A stretch of DNA of 64,000 bases, taken from assembly GCF_018374135.1 (NCBI RefSeq), contig NZ_JAHAFS010000011.1:24416-88415 (forward strand). The letters are read 5' to 3'. The translations under genes and the position numbers were made by a program. Position 1 is the stretch's first letter; every line of letters begins with the position of its first letter. Of this stretch, positions 15,670 through 25,113 are shown one piece after another. Origin of the DNA: Campylobacter gracilis (GTDB lineage Bacteria; Campylobacterota; Campylobacteria; Campylobacterales; Campylobacteraceae). The notes below the pieces were generated by a model, which had not been told where the DNA came from, made no database searches, and saw only the letters and a list, made by a program, of their open reading frames with translations.

Positions 15670-18600
15670 GCTGCCTCCAAATCGCTTATGAACTGATCTA
15701 GCCGCGCCCTAAAGCCTGAGATGAAGCTTACTAAAGCGCGATAATCAAGCGAAAGAATATCTAAAATTTGCTTACGTATTTCTGTAGTTAACGCAAATTT
15801 TTCGCTGCCCGCGCTTTGAGTTTTGTTTAAAATTTCACCGAATTTTGCTCTAAAGCCTTCAAATTCTCCGGGGCTCAGATCGCCCGCATCGGCGCGCGAA
15901 ACGAAGCTTAAAGCAAGCTCTTTGTAATCAAGCGCGTTTAAAAAGCCGATAAACTCGTCCTTACCGATAGCCGCGAGCTTCGGCGTGTCTTTAAAGCGCG
16001 CGATAAAAGCGTCTATCTCTTTGCGATCCAGCGCTTTTGCGATAAAATTTCCCTGCAGATAGTTAAATTTCAAATTGTTTAAGAGCCGCAGCGACAGCGC
16101 GTTTTCGACCCCTTGAGCGCCAAGAGCGAAGCCAAATTCTCGCTTTAGCTTACCCGTGATCTCCACCATCGTTCGGATAGCATTTTTTTTCTTGCCTATG
16201 TCAAGGCAGAGCTCGCGGTCGATTTTAACGACATCGAAAGGCTGGGCATTCAGGAATGGGATATTATTTTTATTTGCACTATTAAGGGCAAATTTAATCC
16301 CAAGATCTGCATAACGCCCACGCGCAGGTGCGAATCCCTTAAAATTTTGCTCGCTAAAATCGGTTATCTCAAACATCAACTCGCCTTTTGCATTAGCCCT
16401 GTCTCGCAAGCTGTGAGCTACGAAATCGTAAAATTCGTCGTTTGTAAGCACGGCTATACTTACGTTTATCGAGCAGTTTGCGCCCGTTTGAGCATTAAAT
16501 TCCATCATCTTTGAAAACGCAAATTTTGAGATCGGTAACTCAAATCGAGGCTCGCTTAATATCTGCGCAAAATCCTGCGGGGCAAGAATTCCGCGCTTTC
16601 CGCGATCCCAGCGTAAAAGCAGCTCATATCCGTAAATCTGCGCGCCGCTAATGATCGGCTGATAGAGCACGAAAAACTCCCCCTCTTCGATCGCTGCAGC
16701 AATCCCTTCTTCGCTAGGTTCGTCTGCTTCGGCGCGCTCAAAGATGCAGTAGCGGTTTTTGCCGCTCGTTTTAGCGCGATACATCGCTCTATCGGCGCGC
16801 GATAAAAGTCCTGAAAATTCGATCTTTTCGCTGCCGTCGTAAAACGCTGCGCCAACGCTGATGCTTGCGCTGATCTCATTGCCTTTAAGATTAAATTTCA
16901 TCTTTGAAATTCCAAGCAGACGGTCTAATAGCACATGCGCCGCGTCCTTGCTTTGCAGATCGCCGATGATAGCGCCAAACTCATCGCCGCCTAGGCGCGC
17001 CAAGATATCGCCTTTACGCAGTAGCCCACTCATCGCCTTTGAGATCGCTTGTAAAAACATATCGCCGACCTCGTGCCCATAGGTGTCATTGATCGCTTTA
17101 AAGCCGTCAAAATCGATGAAAAGCACCGCCATAAGCTTGGAATTTTCGCCCGAGTTTGCGGTAAATCTCTGCGCAGCCTTCATAAAATACACTCTATTCG
17201 GAAGCCCGGTAAGCGCGTCGTAATGGGCGATCTTGGCTAGCTCGCTCTCTTTTTGCTTGATCTGCGAAATTTCGGTAAACATCAGAATGAAATTTGAAGT
17301 AAGCGAAAAATCATCCTTTATCGCAATTGCCGTAAATAACGCAGGAAAGGTGCCGCCGCCTCGTTTTAGTCCGTAAATTTCATCTTTGTAAGAGGTCTGT
17401 TTGCCAACGAGATTTTTTCTAATCCTCTCCATCACGTCTGCCCCGCCCTCTGTAGGAGCGAAGAAATTTGGAATTTTGCCGATAGTTTGGCTTTCGCTAT
17501 AGCCGGTGATTTCATAAAAGGCGTTATTAGCGCGCAGCACGCGACCGCTCTCATCTGTGATTAAGATCGCCTCTAGCGAGCGCGAAAAGACGTTGGCGTT
17601 TAAATTTAACTCCAGCTCCGTCTGTTTGCGCGAGCTAATATCTTCGAGCGTAGTTTTTACAAGGCGCGAGCGAGAGCCGTGCTTTTCGGTGACGTAGCCT
17701 TGCATACTGATCCAAGTATAGGCATTAGCGGCATTTCGCAGACGGAATTCACAGCTAAAATCGCTTCTAAGTCCGGCGGTGCATTCGCGGATCATTTTAT
17801 TGAAATTCTCTAAATCCGCGAAGTAAATTTCATAACTGAACTCCCCAAAGCTCATCGCAGTGTTTAGCCTTTTGCCGCGATATTTTAAAATTTTAAAGTA
17901 ATTTTTATCAAACGACAGCGTCTGCGCATCAAGATCGATTAAGCAGGTGCAAAAATTCCTAGTCTCGATTACGGTGCGGTAAAAGTCCAAATCCTCCTGT
18001 AAGCCGCGGATCGCCTTAACATCGTCGTCGATATTTTGAAAATAAAACGCAGCCCTGGCGGCGGACTTTTTGACATAGATGCTCACTTCGTAGCTATAGC
18101 GGATATTGTCGTTGTGGCGAATTTTATAGCTTTGAGAAAAGCTTAGCTCTTCTGAAGGCATATCGGCTAAGCGGTTTAAAATTTCGTTTTTAGCCTCATT
18201 CGCATCCTTTTCATCCAGCAAATCCCATAGCCTTATCTCGCCACTTAAAAACTGCGCCGCTTCGTAACCCCAAAGCTCTTTTATATTTTTGCTAGCATCT
18301 ACGATCTTGCCCGAAGTGTAGTCAAACACGAGTGTAACGATAGGCGCGTGATTTAAATACTCATATTTTTGCTTAGTTTCATCGTAAAATCTGCGATATT
18401 TTGACGCATCCAGCACCACAAAAAGGGTTGAAATTTTACTTCCGTCGCGGATATAAGATTTTTTAACATAGAGGTCCTTGACGCCGTTTTTGGTCTCTTG
18501 GCGGGTTACGACGTAGTTTTCTTTGACGTAGTTTGCGCGCTGGGTTTGATAGGCGTGATCGTAAAACGAGCCTGCTTGCAGCGCGAAGATATTCCGCCCT

Positions 18601-19733
18601 ACGACGTCATCGCCGTAAAGCTCGCGTGCGCCGTTGCTAGCGCTTTCGATCGTGCCTGCGACGTTATCGATACTAAGCACTGAAAGAGAGCTGTATTTTA
18701 GCGCATCTTTAAAGCTGAGGCTAAAATCGCCGTGGCGCAGATTAGACTTCAAAACCTCATCTATGGATTTAGAAATTTCTAAGACGGAGCTTAGCGGATT
18801 TAGCGCTTCTATATCTCGAATTTTGGAGTGATAGTCCCCTTGGCGCAGCGCGTTTTGAACTGCTGCAAGCGGGATGAAAACGCGCTTTTTTAAAAACGTA
18901 AAATTTGAAATTAGAAGGATTAAATAAGCCAAAATAGCTGCTGCTAGCGCTACGACGATAAAATCGTCTGCGCCCAAAAAATAGCCGGCTCGTTCGCGAG
19001 CCATTACGAAATTATCCCCAAATTTCGCAAGATAGGCAAAGCTTAACCCAGATTCGTCTTCGAAGCTTACCACTTCGCCTAGGCGCGAAAAATCAAAATC
19101 CTGCCCCAATATATCGGTTGCGCTGCCAGGAGCGTTAAAAAATTTACCTTCGGCATTAAAGACCAAAATATCTCCCAGCGAAGAGAGTCTGGCAATCGAC
19201 CTAGCGGTGTTGGCAAAGCCTAGCAGATATGAATCAGCATTTACACGCTTGATCAAAAAATACCGCCACGCCCCATCCATCATCATATAGCGCGATACCC
19301 ATTCATCCTTTTTTAGCTCGCTTGCGATATCCGCAAGCCGTATCTCGCCAAGATCCGAAATGCGCGCATCCGATGAAAAATGTGCTAAGCTCTCCTGCTC
19401 CGCGCCGTGGGCGCGCATATAAAAAATAGCGTCAAATCTATGAGAAGATTTTACGACATTACGGATCAAATCCGCATAAAGCTCGCTTTGTGCAGCTTCG
19501 TGCCTTGCGTCCAAAGAAATGATATTCTCTTTTAGAATTTCAAGCTCGCTAAAAAGCGACTCGTCGGTATTTTTAAGTAAAGTAATCGCCGTGCGCGTCC
19601 GCAAATCAAGCTGCGTAGCGATCCTAGTGCGCAAAAAGCTAATCTCGCAAACTACTACAAGCGTAAGTAGCGCAGCGCCTAGAATCAAGGCGGCGTTAAA
19701 TCTTTCGGTAACGAAGTCTTTTTTGTTTTTCAT
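15666..19733 (-). CDS. membrane sensor with PAS domains, active-looking GGDEF and degenerate EAL domain
   Basis: This is a large cyclic-di-GMP protein of 1,355 residues from the ATG at 19733. A first membrane helix lies at about 11-31, a periplasmic sensor at about 35-260 and a second helix at about 264-289. Several PAS domains follow (up to four between about 340 and 840). The GGDEF domain is intact (ILARLGGDEFGAII near 914) and keeps the RxxD inhibitory site five residues before the motif. The EAL-type domain near 1036 reads YELLLRW, and the usual metal-binding DDFG and AEGVE positions are replaced (FALNSANKN, AQGVEN), so phosphodiesterase activity is unlikely. It may be a diguanylate cyclase with a c-di-GMP-sensing or structural EAL. 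It is first in an operon with the hisZ-like gene and purA. Confidence 0.88.
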   Translation of the reverse strand: MKNKKDFVTERFNAALILGAALLTLVVVCEISFLRTRIATQLDLRTRTAITLLKNTDESLFSELEILKENIISLDARHEAAQSELYADLIRNVVKSSHRFDAIFYMRAHGAEQESLAHFSSDARISDLGEIRLADIASELKKDEWVSRYMMMDGAWRYFLIKRVNADSYLLGFANTARSIARLSSLGDILVFNAEGKFFNAPGSATDILGQDFDFSRLGEVVSFEDESGLSFAYLAKFGDNFVMARERAGYFLGADDFIVVALAAAILAYLILLISNFTFLKKRVFIPLAAVQNALRQGDYHSKIRDIEALNPLSSVLEISKSIDEVLKSNLRHGDFSLSFKDALKYSSLSVLSIDNVAGTIESASNGARELYGDDVVGRNIFALQAGSFYDHAYQTQRANYVKENYVVTRQETKNGVKDLYVKKSYIRDGSKISTLFVVLDASKYRRFYDETKQKYEYLNHAPIVTLVFDYTSGKIVDASKNIKELWGYEAAQFLSGEIRLWDLLDEKDANEAKNEILNRLADMPSEELSFSQSYKIRHNDNIRYSYEVSIYVKKSAARAAFYFQNIDDDVKAIRGLQEDLDFYRTVIETRNFCTCLIDLDAQTLSFDKNYFKILKYRGKRLNTAMSFGEFSYEIYFADLENFNKMIRECTAGLRSDFSCEFRLRNAANAYTWISMQGYVTEKHGSRSRLVKTTLEDISSRKQTELELNLNANVFSRSLEAILITDESGRVLRANNAFYEITGYSESQTIGKIPNFFAPTEGGADVMERIRKNLVGKQTSYKDEIYGLKRGGGTFPALFTAIAIKDDFSLTSNFILMFTEISQIKQKESELAKIAHYDALTGLPNRVYFMKAAQRFTANSGENSKLMAVLFIDFDGFKAINDTYGHEVGDMFLQAISKAMSGLLRKGDILARLGGDEFGAIIGDLQSKDAAHVLLDRLLGISKMKFNLKGNEISASISVGAAFYDGSEKIEFSGLLSRADRAMYRAKTSGKNRYCIFERAEADEPSEEGIAAAIEEGEFFVLYQPIISGAQIYGYELLLRWDRGKRGILAPQDFAQILSEPRFELPISKFAFSKMMEFNAQTGANCSINVSIAVLTNDEFYDFVAHSLRDRANAKGELMFEITDFSEQNFKGFAPARGRYADLGIKFALNSANKNNIPFLNAQPFDVVKIDRELCLDIGKKKNAIRTMVEITGKLKREFGFALGAQGVENALSLRLLNNLKFNYLQGNFIAKALDRKEIDAFIARFKDTPKLAAIGKDEFIGFLNALDYKELALSFVSRADAGDLSPGEFEGFRAKFGEILNKTQSAGSEKFALTTEIRKQILDILSLDYRALVSFISGFRARLDQFISDLEAA

Positions 19734-19784
19734 GCCAAATTCCAAATTTTGCGGGATTTTAGCAAATTTCGTTTTAAAGCCTAT

Positions 19785-20474
19785 TTAAGCTTTGATTTTT
19801 GCTCCGCGCGCGCCCAAAAAATGCATGATTAAAAGCACCACGAAGCTAAAGATAAGCATCAGCGCCGAATATGCGTGAGCCTGCGCAAAATCGAGCGTCT
19901 CAGTCGCTTCGTAGATCGCGATGGAGGCGACCTTGGTCTGCTCGCTCACGCTGCCGCCGATCATTAGCACGACGCCAAACTCACCCATCGTGTGCGCAAA
20001 GCAGATCACCAAAGCGCTAAGTAGGGAGTGGCGAATTGCTGGCAATGCGACGCGAAACAGCTTGGGAAAATAGCTCTTATCCAGCGAGTCGCACGCCCAA
20101 AAAAGCGAGCGCGGAAGCGAGCGAAAGCCCGAAACCAGCGGCGAAAACATAAACGGCAGCGAGTAGATACAGCTCGCGATCACGAGCCCGCCGAAATTAA
20201 ATACGAACCGAAGCCCGAAGTGTTTGTCAAAAAACTCCCCTAACACCGAATAGGGCGATAGAAAAACGAGCAGGTAAAACCCTAGCACCGAAGGCGGCAG
20301 CACGAGCGGAAGCGAGATGATCGATTCGATCACGCTTTTGCCGCGGAAATTTTTTCTCGCCATAAAAAATGCAAGCGGCACGCAGATGATAAACAACGCA
20401 AATGTCGTTAAGCTCGCAAGCTTTAATGAGACGAGAAACGGCGTGTAATCGAGCCCCTTTAGAATTTCAAACAT
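19785..20474 (-). CDS. modB: molybdate ABC transporter permease
   Basis: This is the inner membrane channel of the molybdate/tungstate importer, 229 residues with five or six hydrophobic helices. The cytoplasmic coupling loop CAHTMGEFGVVLMIGGS matches the ModB EAA-like signature, and IISLPLVLPPSVLGFYLL is characteristic of the family. It should pair with ModA and ModC. Unlike the usual contiguous mod operon, it is separated from modC by about 850 non-coding bases on the same strand. Confidence 0.93.
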   Translation of the reverse strand: MFEILKGLDYTPFLVSLKLASLTTFALFIICVPLAFFMARKNFRGKSVIESIISLPLVLPPSVLGFYLLVFLSPYSVLGEFFDKHFGLRFVFNFGGLVIASCIYSLPFMFSPLVSGFRSLPRSLFWACDSLDKSYFPKLFRVALPAIRHSLLSALVICFAHTMGEFGVVLMIGGSVSEQTKVASIAIYEATETLDFAQAHAYSALMLIFSFVVLLIMHFLGARGAKIKA

Positions 20475-21323
20475 TTATCCTCCAAGCCGAGCCGCTGGGC
20501 TCAAACTATAAAATCTTAAAAGCCTAGCCCTGCTTTAAAATTTAGAGGCAAAGCTAGATAGAATTTACGCAAATCTCATAGTCATAAGGCCTTGCAAAAT
20601 GAAATTTTGAAAAATTCTGCGCAGAGCTAGCTGCGCAAGAACTTTAGCAAAATGAAATTTTAAAAATTCCATGCAAGCCGAACTGAGCGGAATTTATAAA
20701 AGTGCTTGGCTAATAAATTTCTTCAAGCGTGCGAATTCCACTGAGCTTTTAAGCTCTCTACCAAGCTGGCAAATTTTCAAGGCCACGAATTTTGCCTAGC
20801 TAAATTTCAAAAAGCTTCACTAGGCTTTAAAACTTGAGCGAGCAGGATTTATCTGAGCGCAAATTTCACGCAAGATATAGCCAAACGGCGTTCTCCGAAC
20901 AACTTAGCGGAATTACATTGAGCCCGACAAAACGAAATTTTAAAATTTCGCAAACTTAAAAAACCGGGTTAACGAAACCTTGCCACAGCTTGCAAATTAA
21001 GCGAGTTTAGCACGCAAGCTTCAAGCCGTTAAAGCTTTTAAAATTTCAAAGTCACAAAATTCAGGCAAAATTCTAAATCTGGAATTTTAAGTTTTTGCGA
21101 AGCTTCACATTAAATTTTTTACCAAGATCGCATGATAGAATTCACGCAACTCCTGCCAAAAAAGTAAGCTAAAAGCCGCTAAATTTAAAAATAAACCCAC
21201 CGCCGCCAAATAATAAATTCAAAGAAGGAATTTAACGATGCCTGCCTGCGCAAAATCTAAAATTTAAAGCTTAATTTCCGCACGCTATCTAGCCTCGCAT
21301 TGCAATTTTGCTCTAGCCTGCGT
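20475..21323. other. 849-base non-coding spacer inside the mod cluster
   Basis: I see no gene on either strand. The sequence is packed with AAATTT, GAATTT and AAATTC words. It includes the 18-base palindrome CGAAATTTTAAAATTTCG near 20935 and two near-copies of GCAAAATGAAATTTT (about 20597 and 20649). It separates modC from modB, which are adjacent in related species. It may contain a promoter for modB, but none is clear. Confidence 0.55.
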
Positions 21324-22172
21324 TTAAATTTTACGCAGAGTGATATTAAAAGCTTTAGCGCCTGTTTTGACCTCGTCGCCTACTTGCAAGCCCTCGGCTT
21401 CCGTATTGCTTAGCACCACTTCGCATAGCTGGCTACCGATCGCTACGACGGCTACTTTGACCCCGTCGCGTGCTTGCAAATCGACAACTTTGCCCGCGAA
21501 AGAAAACTTCTGCGAGCCGCTAGTTTTAAGAAAAATTTCCTCCGGCGTACCGGTGCGGACGATCCTGCCGTCCTTCATCTCATAAACTCGCTTGCAAAGC
21601 CTATAAATCTCGCTTACGTCGTGGCTTACCAAAATCACAGTCTGATGAAACTGCTCGTGGATCTTTAACAAATATTCTTGGATTTTTTCACGCATCGTAA
21701 AATCAAGCGCCGAAAGCGGCTCGTCAAGTAGCAAAATTTCAGGCTCCTGCATCAGTGCGCGAGCAAGTGCCACGCGCTGTTTCTGCCCACCACTAAGACC
21801 CTCTACGCCGGATTTTGCAAACTCGCTAAGCTCTAAAATTTCAAGCAACATCGCAGCTTTTTGCGGATCGTTTCTGGCAAAAAGTAGATTGCCCGTCACG
21901 CTCATATTCTCAAAAAGTGCGTAATCTTGAAACAGAAAACCGATTCTGCGCTTGCCTGCGCTTAAGAATTCATTGCCTTCTTGTAGCACGCGATCGCCGT
22001 CTTTTATGCTACCACTATCTGCGCGCAAAAATCCCGCTAAAATGCGCAGCAGTGTAGTCTTACCGCTGCCGCTGCGCCCATATAGACATACAAACGAGCC
22101 TTTGTTAATCTCTAAGCGAGCATCAATCGAGAAATCATCACTGATTTTTTTCTTACAATCAATCGTTATCAT
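21324..22172 (-). CDS. modC: molybdate ABC transporter ATP-binding protein
   Basis: This is the ATPase of the molybdate importer, 282 residues. It has Walker A GRSGSGKTTL, signature LSGGQKQRVALARAL, Walker B EILLLDEPLSALD and the switch His in ILVSHD. A C-terminal TOBE (mop) domain of about 65 residues could bind oxyanion and sense internal molybdate. It overlaps the upstream TOBE-protein gene by 14 bases, implying coupled translation. Confidence 0.95.
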   Translation of the reverse strand: MITIDCKKKISDDFSIDARLEINKGSFVCLYGRSGSGKTTLLRILAGFLRADSGSIKDGDRVLQEGNEFLSAGKRRIGFLFQDYALFENMSVTGNLLFARNDPQKAAMLLEILELSEFAKSGVEGLSGGQKQRVALARALMQEPEILLLDEPLSALDFTMREKIQEYLLKIHEQFHQTVILVSHDVSEIYRLCKRVYEMKDGRIVRTGTPEEIFLKTSGSQKFSFAGKVVDLQARDGVKVAVVAIGSQLCEVVLSNTEAEGLQVGDEVKTGAKAFNITLRKI

Positions 22173-22551
22173 ATTTTTCTATATATATCGCAGTGGCGCT
22201 AATGTATGCGAAAACCTCGTCGCCCTCGCGTAAAGCAAGCTCCTGCGCAGAATGCGCGCTAATGAGCACATCAAAGCTTATCTTGCCTTCAAACCTGAGC
22301 GCGCATAGAATTTCGCCCAAGCTTAGGCTCGTAATCTTGCCGTGAATTTCGTTTTCGCTAGATATACCACTTAGAGCTTCGCGAGATAAAAGCACATCGG
22401 TGCTTTTAAAGTCCACATAAACTTCACTGCCCACCTTAAGCTCGCTACTTAGCTGCAAAAATACGCCGCGCAGCTTGATGCCGCCCGCGATAAATCCTAC
22501 AGAATGGATGCCGTCTTTTTGTAAAATTTCGTTGATTCTCGCTCTAATCAT
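22159..22551 (-). CDS. TOBE-domain molybdopterin-binding (Mop-like) protein
   Basis: This is a small cytoplasmic protein of 130 residues with two mop-like halves. The C-terminal one reads HGKITSLSLGEILCALRFE, LREGDEVFAYISATAIYIEK, the standard TOBE pattern. Such proteins bind molybdate or tungstate and may buffer or deliver it. Its ATG overlaps the modA stop by one base (TAATG), so it belongs to the mod operon. C. jejuni has a comparable gene between modA and the other mod genes. Confidence 0.85.
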   Translation of the reverse strand: MIRARINEILQKDGIHSVGFIAGGIKLRGVFLQLSSELKVGSEVYVDFKSTDVLLSREALSGISSENEIHGKITSLSLGEILCALRFEGKISFDVLISAHSAQELALREGDEVFAYISATAIYIEKYDND

Positions 22552-23318
22552 TAAAACTCGTATCCGTATTTAGCAAAGATCGCCTTACCCTTATCGCTTA
22601 GGATAAAATCATAAAATGCCTTGGCTTCGGCATTGTCTTTGGCGCGGTTTAGCACGACCATGCCTTGAGCTATCGGCTCGTAGAGCTTGGTGTCGACCAA
22701 GACGAAATTTTCGCCCTGCTTGCAAGGCTTGCCGTTGCAGCCGTCCTTTGCCATCTTAGGCGCATACATCGCGCTGGCCGCGATAAAGCCGACGTCGGAA
22801 GCTTTAAGCGCTTGCGAAAGAGCCTCGCCGATCGATTTTGCTTCTACGATTTTGCCTTTGATCTCATCGTAAACCCCCGCTTTTTGGAAGGCCTGTACGC
22901 TTGCAGTGCCGTAAGGAGCGGTCTTTGGATTTGCTATCGAAATCGTTTTGACGCTAGGGTCTTTTAAAGCTTCAAGCCCCTTGCTAAGATCTACACCGCG
23001 CACGCTAAACATCGCGACCTTGCCCTTTGCGTAGGTTTTGGCAGGCGCCGTCGCAAAGCCCTCCTTATGCAGATCGTCTGCAAATTTCATATCCGCCGCC
23101 ATAAAAATATCAAACGGCGCGCCGTTTTTGATCTGCGTGCTAAGCGCACCGCTGGCGCCCAAGCTCACGTTTAGCGTGGTTTGCGGATGCAGCTTGGCAA
23201 ATTCCGCCTTGATCTCGTCAAACGCATACGTCGTGTTCGCAGCGGCTGCTACGCTGACCTCTCCTGCGCTAAGCGCGCCTGCGGTTAAAATTCCTAAAAG
23301 CACTGCTTTTAACTTCAT
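22551..23318 (-). CDS. modA: molybdate-binding periplasmic protein
   Basis: This is the substrate-binding protein of the molybdate/tungstate importer, 255 residues, with signal peptide MKLKAVLLGILTAGALSAG. The family pattern is clear: VAAAANTTYAFDEI, SLGASGALSTQIKNGAPFDI, and TISIANPKTAPYGTAS. Ser and Tyr side chains in these segments normally bind the oxyanion. Whether the site favours molybdate or tungstate cannot be told from the sequence. It is first in the modA-TOBE-modC unit. Confidence 0.95.
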   Translation of the reverse strand: MKLKAVLLGILTAGALSAGEVSVAAAANTTYAFDEIKAEFAKLHPQTTLNVSLGASGALSTQIKNGAPFDIFMAADMKFADDLHKEGFATAPAKTYAKGKVAMFSVRGVDLSKGLEALKDPSVKTISIANPKTAPYGTASVQAFQKAGVYDEIKGKIVEAKSIGEALSQALKASDVGFIAASAMYAPKMAKDGCNGKPCKQGENFVLVDTKLYEPIAQGMVVLNRAKDNAEAKAFYDFILSDKGKAIFAKYGYEF

Positions 23319-23419
23319 TTTATGCCTTTCGTTTCGGCTCTCGCCGAGAATTGAATTGTATCTAAAATTTTAAATTTACGCCTTAAATTTTAAAATTTTG
23401 CGCACCTAATTTCACCCTA

Positions 23420-24208
23420 TTACGCGCCAATAATGATTTCGCTAGGCTCGATGATCGCCGTTACCTCATCTCCTACTCCTAGAGCCATCGCGGTGGCAGA
23501 TTCTCGCGTGATGATCGCGGTGATGTTTTGATGCGAGCTTGTGCCTAGACAGATCTCTGCGTTTACTGCGCCAATTTTGACCTCGCTAATCGTGCCTTTG
23601 ATTTGATTCGTCGTGCTAAGTTTTAGCTTCTCCGAAGCTCCTTTGGCAATGATGACGCTTGGAGCCTTGAATAAAAACAGCACATCCTTGCCCGCCTTTA
23701 GCCCTAAATTTTTTTCGCTCTCTACGGTTACCGTCGCGCATAAAATTTCACCACCTGCGAGCTTAGCCGTGATCTGCGAGTTTACAGCGCCTGTTTGAAC
23801 ATCCGTAATCTCAACGCTTAGCTGATTTCGCGCAGAAAGCTTCATACCGATCTTCTCTAAGCTCAAAAGGCTCTCTTCGGTGATCTCGTCAAGCTTTAAA
23901 ATTTCACTCAAAAACGTCTCGCCCGCGTGGCTGATAGCATCATAAGCGCGAATCAGCTTGTGAGCGTAAGGGGTGAGCTCGGAGCCGCTATTTTTCTTTG
24001 TGCCTTGAGTGCGGACGATGAGCGGCTTTTTGCTCGCGTTGTTGATTAAATTTAGCGCATCCCAGCCGTTTTTATACGACACTCCTACGATCTCCGCAGC
24101 CTTTGTAATACTTTTAGTCTCATCTACGGCCTTAAGAAGCTTAATGTGCTTGGCTAGAAGCGATGCTTCGTTGCCAAGTAGGAATTCCAAAGCAAATTTT
24201 GCATCCAT
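23420..24208 (-). CDS. modE: ModE-type molybdate-responsive transcription regulator
   Basis: The N-terminal winged helix-turn-helix (HIKLLKAVDETKSITKAAE, GVSYKNGWDALNLINNA) is followed by two TOBE domains (about 125-190 and 197-262) that bind molybdate. This is the full-length ModE layout of about 262 residues. The second ATG at 24208 is preferred because AAAGG lies six bases upstream of it, whereas it abuts the ATG at 24214. The gene is divergent from mlaA and just upstream of modA. A palindrome upstream (24246-24263) may be its own operator. Confidence 0.93.
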   Translation of the reverse strand: MDAKFALEFLLGNEASLLAKHIKLLKAVDETKSITKAAEIVGVSYKNGWDALNLINNASKKPLIVRTQGTKKNSGSELTPYAHKLIRAYDAISHAGETFLSEILKLDEITEESLLSLEKIGMKLSARNQLSVEITDVQTGAVNSQITAKLAGGEILCATVTVESEKNLGLKAGKDVLFLFKAPSVIIAKGASEKLKLSTTNQIKGTISEVKIGAVNAEICLGTSSHQNITAIITRESATAMALGVGDEVTAIIEPSEIIIGA

Positions 24209-24245
24209 TTTCATCCTTTCTTATTTACTTTCGCGTGATTTTATA

Positions 24246-24263
24246 ATATATCCTCTGATATAT
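24246..24263. promoter_or_regulatory. candidate ModE operator (palindrome)
   Basis: The arms ATATATC and GATATAT are exact inverted repeats around CTCT, 38 bases upstream of the modE start and inside its likely promoter. ModE boxes in other bacteria are AT-rich palindromes with TATAT half-sites. The function is inferred from position and symmetry only. Confidence 0.45.
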
Positions 24264-24391
24264 TTCTTAAAGAGCCGCAGGCTTTATTTTGCGCTATAAA
24301 GAGGGAAATTCTATATGAAATTTTACCTTTATTGACAAAATTTCTTTAAATTTGTAAAATCGCCACTTTGATTTATAAAGAAGGGTCACAT

Positions 24392-25111
24392 TTGAAATTT
24401 ATAAAAATTCTATTCTTAGCCGTAGCATTGGCACTCTGCGGTTGCTCGCAAAAGCAAGACGTAGCGCCTGGCGATACGGATAGTTTTGATGCGGAGTTCG
24501 CGCAGCGTGAGGTTTTCGATCCACTTAGCGGCTATAACCGCGTTATGACGAGCTTTAACGACGTATTTTACTCATACATACTAACCCCCGTAGCCAGCGG
24601 TTACGACTATGTAACGCCCGATCCGATTCAAGGGGCATTTTCAAATTTTTTCTATAATATTTTATATCCGATGAGGCTCGTAAACAACCTATTACAGGGT
24701 AAATTTGAAAATTCTTGGGATGAGACAAAGCGGTTTTTGATCAACTCGACCGTCGGCTTCGGCGGGCTTAACGATATGGCGGGCAAATACTACGGAATTC
24801 CGCGCCACGACGAGGATTTCGGGCAGACACTAGGATACTGGGGCGTGCCGGCAGGCCCTCACATCGTCTGGCCGATTTTGGGACAGAGCAATCTCCGCGA
24901 TACAGCGGGGCTTGTCGGAGATTATTTTTCAAACCCGATAAATTATATTAAAGATGGCACCGTTCGAAACTCCGTCAATGGATTTAGAATATTTAACGAC
25001 TACTCGCGCGATCCGAAATTTTATGAAAAAATGACCAAAGATGCGGTGGGTCTGTATCCATTTTTACGCGATGCTTACGAGCAAAATCGCGAAAAACTAA
25101 TAAAGGAATAA
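24392..25111 (+). CDS. mlaA: MlaA (VacJ) family lipoprotein
   Basis: This is an outer-membrane lipoprotein of the Mla system, which removes misplaced phospholipids from the outer leaflet. The start is TTG at 24392, with GAAGGG six bases upstream; this places a signal peptide and lipobox ALCGC at residues of about 12-17. The MlaA domain is evident in DPLSGYNRVMTSFNDVFYSY, RFLINSTVGFGGLNDMA and DFGQTLGYWGVPAGPHIVWP. It is followed after two bases by mlaC, then an RND gene, the same trio found in C. jejuni. Confidence 0.92.
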   Translation: MKFIKILFLAVALALCGCSQKQDVAPGDTDSFDAEFAQREVFDPLSGYNRVMTSFNDVFYSYILTPVASGYDYVTPDPIQGAFSNFFYNILYPMRLVNNLLQGKFENSWDETKRFLINSTVGFGGLNDMAGKYYGIPRHDEDFGQTLGYWGVPAGPHIVWPILGQSNLRDTAGLVGDYFSNPINYIKDGTVRNSVNGFRIFNDYSRDPKFYEKMTKDAVGLYPFLRDAYEQNREKLIKE

Positions 25112-25113
25112 CA

